From Trileptium ribeirensis (taxonomy: Eukaryota > Nematoda > Enoplea > Enoplida > Thoracostomopsidae), in NCBI GenBank assembly GCA_030248225.1, contig JASANE010012823.1:106886-170885 (forward strand): a stretch of 64,000 nucleotides of DNA. The letters are read 5' to 3'. The translations under genes were made by a program, and so were the position numbers. Below, in pieces: positions 23,101 to 31,995 of this stretch. Numbering within the stretch: the first letter of the stretch is position 1; each line of letters starts with the position of its first letter. The notes below the pieces were generated by a model that did no database searches, was not told the DNA's origin, and saw only the letters and a program-made list of their open reading frames with translations.

Positions 23101-24359
23101 TAGGCATATGTGCTCACCGAGCGGCGTAAAGGGTTTACCTTGCCAATGGTATTCCCAAAAGCCCCTTCTCTGAGAAAAATTCTACCTATCATGAGCAAAA
23201 TTACAAAATTATGACAAAAAATTGTGGAAAATACGTACAATTATGGGGAAAAGCCATGAAGCTTGTGGAAAATTCTTCCTATCATGAGCAAAATTACAAA
23301 ATTATGACAAAAAATTGTGGAAAATACGTACAATTATGGGGAAAAGCCATGAAGCTTGTGGAAAATTCTTCCTATCATGAGCAAAATTACAAAATTATGA
23401 CAAAAAATTGTGGAAAATACGTACAATTATGGGGAAAAGCCATGAAGCTTGTGGAAAATTCTTCCTATCATGAGCAAAATTACAAAATTATGACAAAAAA
23501 TTGTGGAAAATACGTACAATTATGGGGAAAAGCCATGAAGCTTGTGGAAAATTCTTCCTATCATGAGCAAAATTACAAAATTATGACAAAAAATTGTGGA
23601 AAATACGTACAATTATGGGGAAAAGCCATGAAGCTTGTGGAAAATTCTTCCTATCATGAGCAAAATTACAAAATTATGACAAAAAATTGTGGAAAATACG
23701 TACAATTATGGGGAAAAGCCATGAAGCTTGTGGAAAATTCTTCGTTTGCCTGGCTCACTTCTCTCACTCCTACCGCAACCACCACGCCCCTAACCGATCG
23801 ATCTTGTGCAATTATGATTAAATAAATATAAGTTCGAACGTCCATTTAGTTCCAGATCAGACGTATATCTTAATTTTTAGAAAAAACTCTATTATGGTCC
23901 ATTGCTTTTCCTCACAGGCATTGAAAGTGTTTGATGCGCTTGTGTCTAATTAAAGGCAAAAGTATTTATATGAAAAATTGTATCACATCGCAATTTGTGT
24001 ACTTAATCCTAAAACTTAGTGAAATAATGATTTCGAATAGATTTTTAAGAAAATAACTACAAAACGAAAATTCAAACGGGTCAAAAACATCAATTTGCTG
24101 TAAACATAACCTTACCTCCTTTCACGTGTCCAACTACAGGGACACCATTGATAAACCCATTCATTTCGTCCACAAATTCAATCTGGGTTGCTTTAGCTGA
24201 TGCTCTGTTACCACGTGCTGCCTCAACCGCTGAGCGCAACTGAGAAACAATTGGGCATCGCTTTGAGAAATTTTCTTGAGTAGTTTTTGCGCCAGCGCTG
24301 TCTTGTCCGATCCATTGGACAAGAGATTTTATTTGGGATGCCACCGGAACAGCATCCAT
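19090..24359 (-). CDS. Uncharacterised animal protein with glycine-zipper-like segment, 490 aa
   Basis: Coding sequence join(19090..20147, 20803..20973, 24116..24359) on the complement. All junctions are GT/AG and phase 1, and joining restores uninterrupted sequence. The N-terminal ~170 residues resemble an uncharacterised animal family I know only by pattern: ...QDSAGAKTTQENFSKRCP, GVPVVGHVKGG, HYATGNRSAGD, a Gly/Ala/Val-rich segment with many GxxxG steps (GGVVGGLVGGPVAAVAGG), then DGITTG and HKDFRPSGLV. The Gly-rich segment could pack against or insert into a membrane; that is inference. The remaining ~300 residues are Ser/Thr/Asn-rich, low complexity, with a Ser run near ASSSSSSWGHF. There is no signal peptide and no catalytic motif. 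The start ATG at 24359 is chosen because no splice acceptor precedes it. The end is ambiguous: the stop overlaps a consensus donor (CT|GTAAGTAT), so an isoform could splice past it. Function unknown. Confidence 0.8.
20148..20802 (-). other. Intron 2 of the 490-aa gene
   Basis: 655 bp. Contains a G-rich minisatellite at about 20550-20650 and otherwise nothing recognised. Minus-strand frames over it are repeat translations. Confidence 0.7.
20550..20652 (+). repeat. G-rich ~35-bp minisatellite, three copies
   Basis: Three diverged units around GTCGGGCACTGAAATGTTGG, beginning near 20556, 20591 and 20627, separated by G-rich spacers. Confidence 0.65.
20803..20973 (-). CDS. 490-aa gene, exon 2 (glycine-zipper segment)
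   Basis: 57 codons, phase 1 at both ends. The acceptor is GAGTTTCAG|TG at 20974/20973 and the donor is ACTACAG|GTATTT at 20803/20802. Encodes HYATGNRSAGD through DGITTG, including the Gly/Ala/Val segment. Confidence 0.8.
22160..22230. repeat. Dispersed repeat with C-rich core, copy 2
   Basis: Partner of 9300-9380: TGTAAACGGCC, a C-rich core, CCACTTTTGA, then ACGACCCTG in the same order. Confidence 0.55.
23186..23740 (+). repeat. 93-bp satellite, six near-identical copies
   Basis: The unit includes CCTATCATGAGCAAAATTAC and ATGGGGAAAAGCCATGAAGC. Copies repeat exactly every 93 bp, with ATGACAAAAA at 23211, 23304, 23397, 23490, 23583 and 23676. Because 93 is a multiple of three and one frame lacks stops, the array reads as six 31-residue repeats (MTKNCGKYVQLW...) in a 204-aa frame ending at 23825. 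It lies inside an antisense intron and has no homology I recognise. The perfect identity implies very recent expansion. Confidence 0.85.
24116..24359 (-). CDS. 490-aa gene, exon 1
   Basis: Encodes residues 1-81 (MDAVPVASQIKSLVQWIG... to GHVKGG). The donor is AAAGGAG|GTAAGG at 24116/24115. The first 11 codons are duplicated upstream at about 24505-24537. Confidence 0.8.
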
Positions 24360-24690
24360 TAATTCCAGAATTTTAATAATAGATATAACAACACATAGAT
24401 TGAAATGTGACGATAAATTAAGGATACGAATAAATCTATCATAAAGAACAGGGTTATTAAGCTTGAACTATAATACAATTCAAAAGGTAAGTTTCAAAAA
24501 GTAATTTTATTTGGGATGCCACCGGAACAGCATCCATTAAGTCCAGAATTTTAATAATTGATGCATAATACCACAGTGTTTGAAAGGTGACGATAAATTA
24601 TAGCCACGAATAATGTAACAAAAAGAAAAGGGTTCTTATAAAGTGAACTATAATACAAATCAAATATTAAGTTTCAGAAAATGAATTCTA
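24327..24690 (-). repeat. 178-bp tandem duplication of the gene's 5' end
   Basis: The segment holding the first codons and upstream flank of the 490-aa gene (about 24327-24504) is repeated with about 85% identity at about 24505-24690. GGGATGCCACCGGAACAGCA occurs at both 24335 and 24513. The upstream copy keeps an ATG and 11 identical codons, then diverges and stops after 26 codons, so it makes an upstream start or decoy rather than a working exon. Confidence 0.8.
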
Positions 24691-25916
24691 TAACAAGAAT
24701 TATTCAAAAGTATCATTGTAGTGATCACACAAATAATAATCAATGCTAGCGAAACGTCATTTTGCTAGTTAAAATATGATCACAACAAACTATGTGTTTC
24801 AAGCGGGTCCATAGTATAGTGGATAGCATGGCTGCTGCGCATGCGGAAGACCCTGTGTTCCATTCCCGGTGAACCCATCGTTTAGCTTGAGCGGCATTTA
24901 ACAAAAATAGCTAACATAGATTATAATCATCTGTAAAGTTATGCATATCATTATTATTTTGTTATATCCCGATCAAGCTAATGTATGGGCGGATGTGCAG
25001 CATGTTAGCTATAATTTTTTGCAATTTTTTAAAAGGTTAAAAAAATTTCCGAATGTTCATTAAAAACAAAACGATTTTCCTTTTAGCTAGTCGCTCTGTG
25101 TAAGTAGCTTTCAGGTAACCGGGCCTCGTTAAATTCGATTCAGCTGGTCAAGCCGCGTCAAATGGTGGGTAAAAATTCAAATTTTAAGAAAATTTTGGCC
25201 CTGAGTGGGAAAAATCAGAGAAGGGGCCCACCATATTTTCAGTATAGCCCCCATAGTCTCTGGACCCCAATCATCTCTTACCCCCCAAAAGAAATCTCTT
25301 CGAAATCAGGGTCGCCCCTTTTCAGGTATAACCTCCTGATGATGCTAAATTATTGTTCTTTTTATTTAGATTTTTTGGCTCTTTTTATTTGGATTTTTTG
25401 GGGCATAGATGTTTTTGGCAATTTTTTTCCTAAAATTCAGTTTACAATTGTCACCCGCCTAAAACCCATGGACCAGTTTTTCCTGCTCTTTCCAATGGAA
25501 AAGGTTTCAGGGCTCTAGCTCTTTAAGGGGGTTCAGGAGAAGGGTCCAATTTCAGGAGTCGTATTTTTTTTAGAAATATGGATTTTGGTTTTTTGACCTT
25601 TTTGGAGATAACTTTGGATTGGATCGACCCATTGGGCTCAAATTTGGATATGATATAGAAAATGTAATAGGCTATACGGCGGGTCACGGGGTGTAACAAT
25701 TACTGTCCGTCACAAGAAGATATGGCTCCCGATATCGGGAATGCAAGCGAAAAATGTATATTTTGATGTTTGGAAATTAGGTTTAGACTGGGCTCAGTTT
25801 TAGGGTAAGCTTGAAGCTTAGGTTAGGGTATCCGGAAATACTGCACCGGCAAACGCAGGCGAAGAAGCACTAGTACTGTGCACCCAAAACCGTGGCAGTT
25901 AGCCAGCGCAGCGATG
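24691..25916. other. Intergenic, repeat-like
   Basis: Contains the tRNA-like sequence at 24805. At 25160-25560 there is a patch rich in CCCC and TTTTGG words, similar in style to 28000-28320. No gene was recognised. Confidence 0.4.
24805..24877 (+). pseudogene. tRNA-like pseudogene or SINE head
   Basis: 73 nt that fold as a cloverleaf. The acceptor GGGTCCA pairs with TGAACCC with one mismatch. The D arm holds AGTGGATA, and a 17-nt anticodon arm has loop TGCGCAT (anticodon CGC by position). The T arm has loop TTCCATT. Defects are G instead of U at position 33, a mutated T-loop consensus, mismatches in three stems, and no downstream T run. Probably a dead tRNA copy or tRNA-derived SINE. Confidence 0.6.
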
Positions 25917-26103
25917 CTTAGTCTTAGTCTAAGGCTTAGGCTTAGTCTAAGGCTTAGGCTTAGTCTAAGGCTTAGGCTTAGTCTAAGGCTTAGGCTTAGT
26001 CTAAGGCTTAGGCTTAGGCTTAGTCTAAGGCTTAGGCTTAGTCTTAGTCTAAGGCTTAGGCTTAGTCTGAGGTTTAGGCTTAGGCTTAGTCTAACGCTTA
26101 GGC
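25917..26103 (+). repeat. 18-bp satellite of CTTAGG/CTAAGG words
   Basis: About ten units of roughly GCTTAGTCTAAGGCTTAG, with local expansions of TTAGGC. Each unit is itself an imperfect palindrome (CTTAGTCTAAG). TTAGGC is the nematode telomere hexamer, but here it is mixed with TTAGTC and inverted copies, so this is an interstitial satellite. Short stubs of the same pattern are at 26686-26720, 28738-28762, 31638-31655 and 50722-50738. Confidence 0.85.
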
Positions 26104-26686
26104 TTATGCGGGATTGACGTTATAATGTTTCCACCAGTTGGAACTTTTGTCCCCCTGTAGTGTCGGCTATACCGTAAAGACAGTGACAGCGACACCCATA
26201 CCATATACAAAATATGAGGGTGTCAGGAACACCCTTAGCTACTGCATTTTGGCAGTAGAGTGCCACGGGAATCCTATTGTTCTGCAGTGACAGTGTGGCA
26301 GACACCGTATAGCATTAGTATGGTGACTTCCATATTGTAAACTACTGAATAAAAATTTTTATCGTTGAAAACATTTTATTCTGACTCTAAAATGTAGAAC
26401 GCAAGATAAATTCGGAAGTGGCACTTGAATCTATCCAGTGCAGTCCTAGACAGGTGCCCCGTAGGCTATATGGGAATTGACCCGACAGTATGGCCGATAC
26501 CATCAAAAAAACGTAAAACTAATATGGTGTGCTTGACACCATCTAAAATAAAGCTAACAGCTAGCTAGCTACCCTGTGAATTTTTATTCAAAAAGTAGAG
26601 GGTGTCTAAGACACCCTGTTGTGAAGGATGTGCCTGACACATAAGTTCCAACTGGCGGGGACATCATAACGTGAATCCCGCATAAT
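26104..26686. mobile_element. Inverted-repeat element inserted in the 18-bp satellite
   Basis: 583 bp. The left end TTATGCGGGATTGACGTTAT...AGTTGGAACTT is mirrored by AAGTTCCAACT...ATAACGTGAATCCCGCATAA, arms about 42 bp. The flanks on both sides are the TTAGTC/TAAGGC satellite, so the insertion split the array. The target duplication may be TA. The interior holds several short dyads of the GGTGTC...GACACC type (26219, 26292, 26528, 26608). No coding capacity. A degenerate relative lies at 48009-48483. Confidence 0.75.
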
Positions 26687-26760
26687 AGTCTAAGGCTTAT
26701 TTTGTTAGGCTTAATCTAGAACTCCATAAGAAAACGTATTAGAGACATTGGAACTAACCT

Positions 26761-27804
26761 CTAGACGCGATACATGTTTCCGATTTGGGAAATGAGTGCA
26801 CCGACAATATTTTCAGCAAATTGTCGTCGCCATTGAAATTCAATAAGGGTACGCTGGAATAGGCTATGAGGAACACCTTGGCGTCGCCGAATGAAGGTTT
26901 TCAAATTTCCCCAGAGACCATCAATGTTTTGCGTATGGGCGTCGGGATTGTCGGGATGAAGGAATTGGCGGTTATGGTGGTTGACCGTGGCGTGAGTATA
27001 TTGCTGGGGGCTAGGTAGGCGTTGCAGTCCTTGGATGTAGGTCTGGAAGCTGTCGGTGATGAGTCGGGTTCCCGGTCGGATATGTTGAAACATTACAGGC
27101 ATGATTGTGTTGATGGTGCAATTGGGGACGTGGAAAAGTAGACACTTGCCGTTTGTCGTTCAGTTATGCCCACCACCCATCCATGCTGACGACGTGGCAT
27201 GCCGCGGTTGTATTTTTGTCGATAAAACTTCGACTCGTCAACTTCTACGTCGATACCGGCGCCACCCAACATGCTGTTTTGCGAATGATCACGGTCGTAA
27301 GCCACAGCGACATCCCTACAGTAGTTTTACCAGTTCGTAATGGTATCTGTGGCGACCCCTGCTTGCAAGCGAATGAAATTTGACGGCAAGTTGTTGATAT
27401 TGCCGAAAATGATCACGAGTGTCGTTTCTAATGTGATCCGGTAACCGACAAAAAATGAGCCGCTTCAAATAGATAATTTGGCTCGGCAATTTTTACAGCG
27501 CCATTCGTACTTGTCAAGGCGCGCGAGGCATTACGCGCAGCCAAATACATCGCGTCGCCACATGTACATTGTTGGTTGTTAGCGGTAAGTCTCCATTGGG
27601 CAACAGAACAATAGTATCTTCATATGTACTTGTTCTACGCACAATTTGGTTATAGGTCATGCGTAAATTTTTAATATCAGGTTCAGGAAGTATAGTATAT
27701 ATTAACTGGCGAAATGTTAAATCTAGTATTTTGAGGTCTGCCACGTGCTGCCATAGCTTAATATTATACTGTAAAATATAAAAAAATGGAAAATAAATCA
27801 TCAA
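26761..27804 (-). pseudogene. Decayed Merlin transposase, second copy
   Basis: Nearly full-length but broken transposase of the IS1595/ISXO2-like (Merlin) family, distinct from the 12.9 kb remnant. Reading 5' to 3' on the minus strand: an N-terminal region from about 27804 (LDLTFRQLIYTIL), a zinc-ribbon-like piece (KYEWRCKNC), GSFF, RDVAVAYDRD, the catalytic start VDESKFYRQKYNRG...GWVVGITER, then PGTRLITDSFQTY, ATVNHH, and IDGLWGNLKTFIRRRQG...IEFQWR. Lesions are frameshifts near 27520 and 27147 (single-base loss after QT) and in-frame stops before GSFF and after the NW of the helix-turn-helix. The final 113 codons are intact, ending at 26761. I found no matching terminal repeats. It is also flanked by stubs of the 18-bp satellite. 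Confidence 0.85.
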
Positions 27805-28378
27805 TCGAGCGTTCCCAAAGGGTTACTTCCGAAGTGGTTAACTGTTCTTGCGGATAACTTCAGAGGGAGGCCAGATATATCGATATGAATGGTATCATTA
27901 AGTTTCTTCTGTAATGCTGGATCGATTTTGCATCATGTCTATTTTGCAAAAAATAATTTTTTTCAAAATTTTCAGGTGACATTTCGCAGGTGGGCTCATT
28001 GGGTAAAAACAAAAAAATGAAAAAAAAATTTTGGAAAATGGTTCTATGCGGTATTTTTGTACTCAGCTCGTCAAGCTGAGTCGATTGGTACCAATTTCAG
28101 CGGCGTGCAACGATTTGCTGATTCCCCCCCAGCCCAAACAGCGCCAAATTTTTTTGGGTTTCCGAGGGGACCCGAAAAAATCTAAAAAAATCTAGAATTT
28201 TAAAAATTCCATTTTTAATTGCAATGATCAGGGGAGGTCTGGAGGATCACAAAATACCAAAATTTCCAGAATCTGACCATTTTTGGGCAAACGCGGGTTG
28301 GGGGATAATGGAAAAGAACCGAAAAACATAGGTAAACAGTGCCTTGATAAGTCTGTAATAAAGAAACTGTATAGTATT
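27805..28378. other. Intergenic, low complexity
   Basis: A/T runs and C runs (28125) of the unclassified type seen at 25160-25560. No gene was recognised. Confidence 0.35.
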
Positions 28379-28545
28379 GAATTTAATACAAATCCGACCG
28401 AGGCTGGATTATATACTTAGTTTTAAATATTTTAAAGGATGTGCCGCTAAGTAATAGTATCGAATTTAATACAAATCCGACCGACGCTGAATTATTTACT
28501 TAGATTTAAATATTTTAGGTGTTGTGCCGTTCAGCAATTGTAGCA
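28379..28545 (+). repeat. 83-bp direct repeat, two copies
   Basis: GAATTTAATACAAATCCGAC begins both copies (28379 and 28462), with matching downstream sequence through TTTAAATATTTTA and TGTGCCG. Confidence 0.8.
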
Positions 28546-29035
28546 AAATGTTCTTGGGCTAAGATTATTGTCAAACTCATAATGTTAAAATTTCGTTATA
28601 CAATTAGTGTTTTCGATCAAGTAAAAAATATATGCACCGTATTTGGCACAAGTCATACTGAGTGTAGTGACGTTTACGCTGTTAAAAATGAACATCGTAG
28701 TGCGGGAGGTTAGACGACGGCGGTAGATTCCAAATTAAGTCTTAGGCTTAGTCTAAGCCTCATACAAGCAATTTTATGGACTGATAATGGAAGATCCTGC
28801 CTATGAATATTGCACATTTGAATGATAAATTCCCACCCGTTGACCACTATGTCTAAGTCTGTTTCGAATTGGTATAATTGAGGGAATACCGAGATGTCAT
28901 GTAAAATAATTAAATTCACTTTTGCCAGTCAAACTTACCTTGGCCACAAAGACTGCCGGGCAACAGTCGTTTTACCAAATACAAAAAATTTTAATGTGAA
29001 AGCTTGAAGAAATCAGAATGTAAAAATTTATTTTT

Positions 29036-30419
29036 GACTACTGTTGGGCCCTAAATTCGATAAAAATACGCAATTTCTGCAACAAATCCACAGCTTTTAT
29101 ATAAAGGAAACAAAACCCATTACACTATTTTGCCGCAAAGATATAAACACCTATTTATGCCTTTTACTACGTTTGGCTACATGCAGCTGCAGTTTGCCAA
29201 AACGATGGTCCAAACCAATTTCTTATCGTGTGCATTATAATACTGTAGATGTAAAAAGGCGCAAGCCACCCAACCAAAAAACACAAGACACAACGACAGC
29301 CGAACCAAAAAGAAAACCAAACCACCCGACAAACGAACCCAACCCCCCCAACCCAAAAAAACGAACCAGGACCCCCAAGAGGAAACAAGAGCACGAAACG
29401 GAGGCCAAGAAGCCGAAAACGCAAAAAACAACACCACGCCAACCAAAAAAAAAAAAAGCGACCCCGCCACCGAACCGGCCCAGGAGCAGGACGAGGACCG
29501 GACCAGCGGCGCACCCACCGAAAACCGAAAAAGAGGAAAACAAAACAAAAAAAAAAAAACAAAACCACCGACGGGGGCCGAAAAGCGACAACCCAGGAGG
29601 CGCGAACGGACCCGCAGCCGCGGCGCCACAAAAACCAAAGACGAGCCACCACGCCGGCGCCACACGCCGCCCGGGCCGCGCGCCAGACCGACGACGCGGG
29701 AGCGCCCGCCGCGCGAGGAGCAACACCCGAGAGGCCGGAACCCAAAACCCACAGGCCCGGGCACGCGAAACGGGCGAGACCCCGCGGAAAGAACCAGCGC
29801 GCACCCGCAGCAGACACGAGAAACCCGAACACCCCACCCCGCCAACCACCCAACCAACAGCACCCCACCACCAACACAAGAGCGCACCAAGCACCAACCA
29901 ACAACACGAGACCCAACCACAGCCGAAAACCCAACAGACGCCACACGCACATCAAAACACGCGCGCCAAACCCGGAACAAGCCACACCACACAAACCACA
30001 AAAATGGCCCACCAACAACAACCACCACCAAACATCCTCTCACCCAATAACAATATTAACAAAATAACTACACAGTGATGCCCGCATCCACCTCTCCCCA
30101 TCCCATCTATCTCAAAGACAATAAAAATAAACAAACACACCCAACTCAACACCCCACACAAAAAACATAACCTCCAGCCACAACTACCACAACCAAAAAA
30201 AAAATCCAAACAACCCCAAAACAAAAACAAAAAAACAACCCAATCAAAATCAACCTGGCGTCTAGTATAAAGGCACAACTAGGAAAATTACATAGCCAAG
30301 CATGAAAATTTCGATTCTACTTTTGCTTATATTTCCTTTATCTTTCTCGTTTTTTAAATTATCATTAAAGTGCAACAATGTTTCCGGTAGTTGAGATTTG
30401 TCGACCTAGGCGCTTAGTA
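29036..30419 (+). mobile_element. CCCAACTA-family element split by a 1-kb insertion
   Basis: The left part (29036 to about 29245) keeps CCACAGCTTT, TTTGCCGCAAA, TACGTTTGGCTACATG and TGGTCCAAACCAATTT. The right part (about 30255-30419) keeps TTACATAGCCAAGCATGAA, GTAGTTGAGATTTG and CCTAGGCGCTTAGTA. The copies at 15301 and 17983 have these halves adjacent, so about 1.0 kb was added here. Confidence 0.7.
29253..29951. other. 699 bp without any T (plus strand)
   Basis: Read base by base, no T occurs from 29253 to 29951. T is then sparse (about 29 in 303) to about 30254. The block is not a tandem repeat. Composition drifts from A/C-rich (29260-29450) to G/C-rich (29580-29810) and back to A/C-rich. 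The surrounding genome is roughly 30% T. Lack of T removes all stop codons on the plus strand, and lack of A removes them on the minus strand, so open frames of 220-344 codons here are expected and carry no weight. Either a real, highly strand-asymmetric insertion or a sequence/assembly error. Confidence 0.9.
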
Positions 30420-31726
30420 TATATTATGCAGTATTTACATTTAAAATTGACAATCTAAAATTTGTAACATTAAGCCTTAACTAAGAACGCATAAAACAAT
30501 AAGATAAATTTTAGCAAGATATTGTCCAATTATGTGGTTCCATTTGCCGGCTAGACGCTTGCTCAAAATGACATAAACATCCTATTTTAGCACAAAGTGT
30601 CACAAAATTTTCAACAATCAAATAATAACAGTTCTAAAACCGTTAAGTCATCAAAAAGTGGAGAAAATTTCGGTACAGAAATAAACAAGAAAGTTAATTT
30701 TGTGTTCTTTATTGTTCAGAATTGTTAGACTAAAATGTGTCATCACAATCGTTTTTACCCTCCATAAATTACTAACAAATATTGACTATGTACGAAGCTG
30801 AAAACATAATACAAACTTTTTTTTAATATACATTAGACGCAGATTTTAGAGCGCTGTAGCAGATAATTTGAAGAAAAACATCTGAAAAATATATTATACA
30901 GCAGCCATATCCGGAAAAAAGCCAATAATAGATAACATAACAATAATAATTGTACATCTTGTACAGACAGAGATATAGACAGTTTTTCAAAAGCTGTACT
31001 ATGGATTATTGTTTTTATGAGGTGGTTTTCTAAACCATTCGTCCATTGCAATACCAGAGCAGCTTGACGTACCGCGTTTTCTCGACCGAAGTGCCGCTTA
31101 ATGTATATACCAGGTCTTTTGACCGAATTTTTAAACTTTAGAGTCCGGGCGGATTTGTACAGACAGAGATATATATAAAAAGTTTTTCAAAAGCTGATCT
31201 ACGGATTGTTTTTTATGAAGTGGTTTTCTAGACCATTCATCCATGGCAACACCGGAGCTGCTTAATCGCAGCTGAAGTTAACTACTGGACTTTATTAAAT
31301 TAAAACAGGTAAAGAAAATTTAAAAAAAAATTATCTTTCCGAAAAATTACATCATCTATTCATGTGCGAAAATACACCTAATTGATCAAAACTTTTTTTA
31401 AAATACAACTATTCTTTTCAGTTATTATTATTATTTAGTAATTTTTGTCATCACTAAATGATAAAATTCCGAATTGCGCCCAAGTCAAGCTGGGGCCTGT
31501 AATATAGGCTTAATAAGCTTTAATAAGATAGTCCGTAGAATTTTCGAAGAAGCTTATTTTTTCCTAAAAAGGACGAATTGTGTCAAATTTGTCCAAGTTT
31601 TCGCCCCTCGAATAATCGAATAATGTTTTGTCTCTCTAAGCCTAAGCTTAGCCTGGACACACAGTTAAATTATAAATTTTTGGCCTAAGATACTCATGCC
31701 GAGTTTTTCAAACGATGTTATGAACA
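30420..31726. other. Intergenic with a 196-bp direct duplication
   Basis: GTACAGACAGAGATATA...AGTTTTTCAAAAGCTG...GGTTTTCTA.ACCATTC.TCCAT.GCAA.ACC occurs at about 30961-31060 and 31157-31260 with many substitutions. No gene was recognised. A short AAGCCTAAGCTTAGCC stub of the 18-bp satellite is near 31640. Confidence 0.55.
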
Positions 31727-31995
31727 GGGTAAATATGAGTTTGGGGTCTAACCCTTGAGCAGGTAACTCCCTACCCCCATGGACACCTATGACATAGCTT
31801 AGTCTTCAAAATATATTATAAATATGACTTTGGGGTCTAACCCTTGAGCAAGTAACTCCCTACCCCCCATGGCCACCTATGGCATAGCTTAGTCTTCAAA
31901 ATATATTATAAATATGACTTTGGGGTCTAACCCTTGAGCAAGTAACTCCCTACCCCCCATGGACACCTATGACATAGCTAGTCTTCAAAATATAT
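31727..31995 (+). repeat. 90-bp tandem repeat, three copies
   Basis: GGGGTCTAACCCTTGAGCA recurs at 31743, about 31832 and 31922, with CCCCCATGGACACCTATG and TAGTCTTCAAAATATATTAT in each. Copies 2 and 3 are nearly identical. Confidence 0.85.

Larger units (their letters stand above)
20974..24115 (-). other. Intron 1 of the 490-aa gene (3.1 kb)
   Basis: Hosts the 93-bp array at 23186-23740, a repeat copy at 22160-22230, and a patch at 21830-22090 ending CCCCTTCATGGACATCTATGG, a tail also seen at 31780-31970 and 33120. No other coding exon was recognised. Confidence 0.6.

Noticed and set aside
24805..24877. Functional tRNA (CGC anticodon)
   Set aside because: Position 33 is not U, the T loop is mutated, three stems have mismatches, and there is no T-run terminator.
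25917..26103. Telomere end
   Set aside because: TTAGGC is interspersed with TTAGTC and its complements, and the array lies within normal sequence on both sides, so it is interstitial satellite DNA.
25878..26117. Leu/Arg/Ser repeat frame as a coding gene
   Set aside because: It is the direct translation of the 18-bp satellite, whose unit length is a multiple of three.
29044..30278. Long open frames on both strands (up to 344 codons), Pro/Lys/Arg-rich on plus, Gly/Val/Phe-rich on minus
   Set aside because: With no T on one strand and no A on the other, no stop codon can occur in any of the six frames. The frames follow from composition and have no domain or gene structure.
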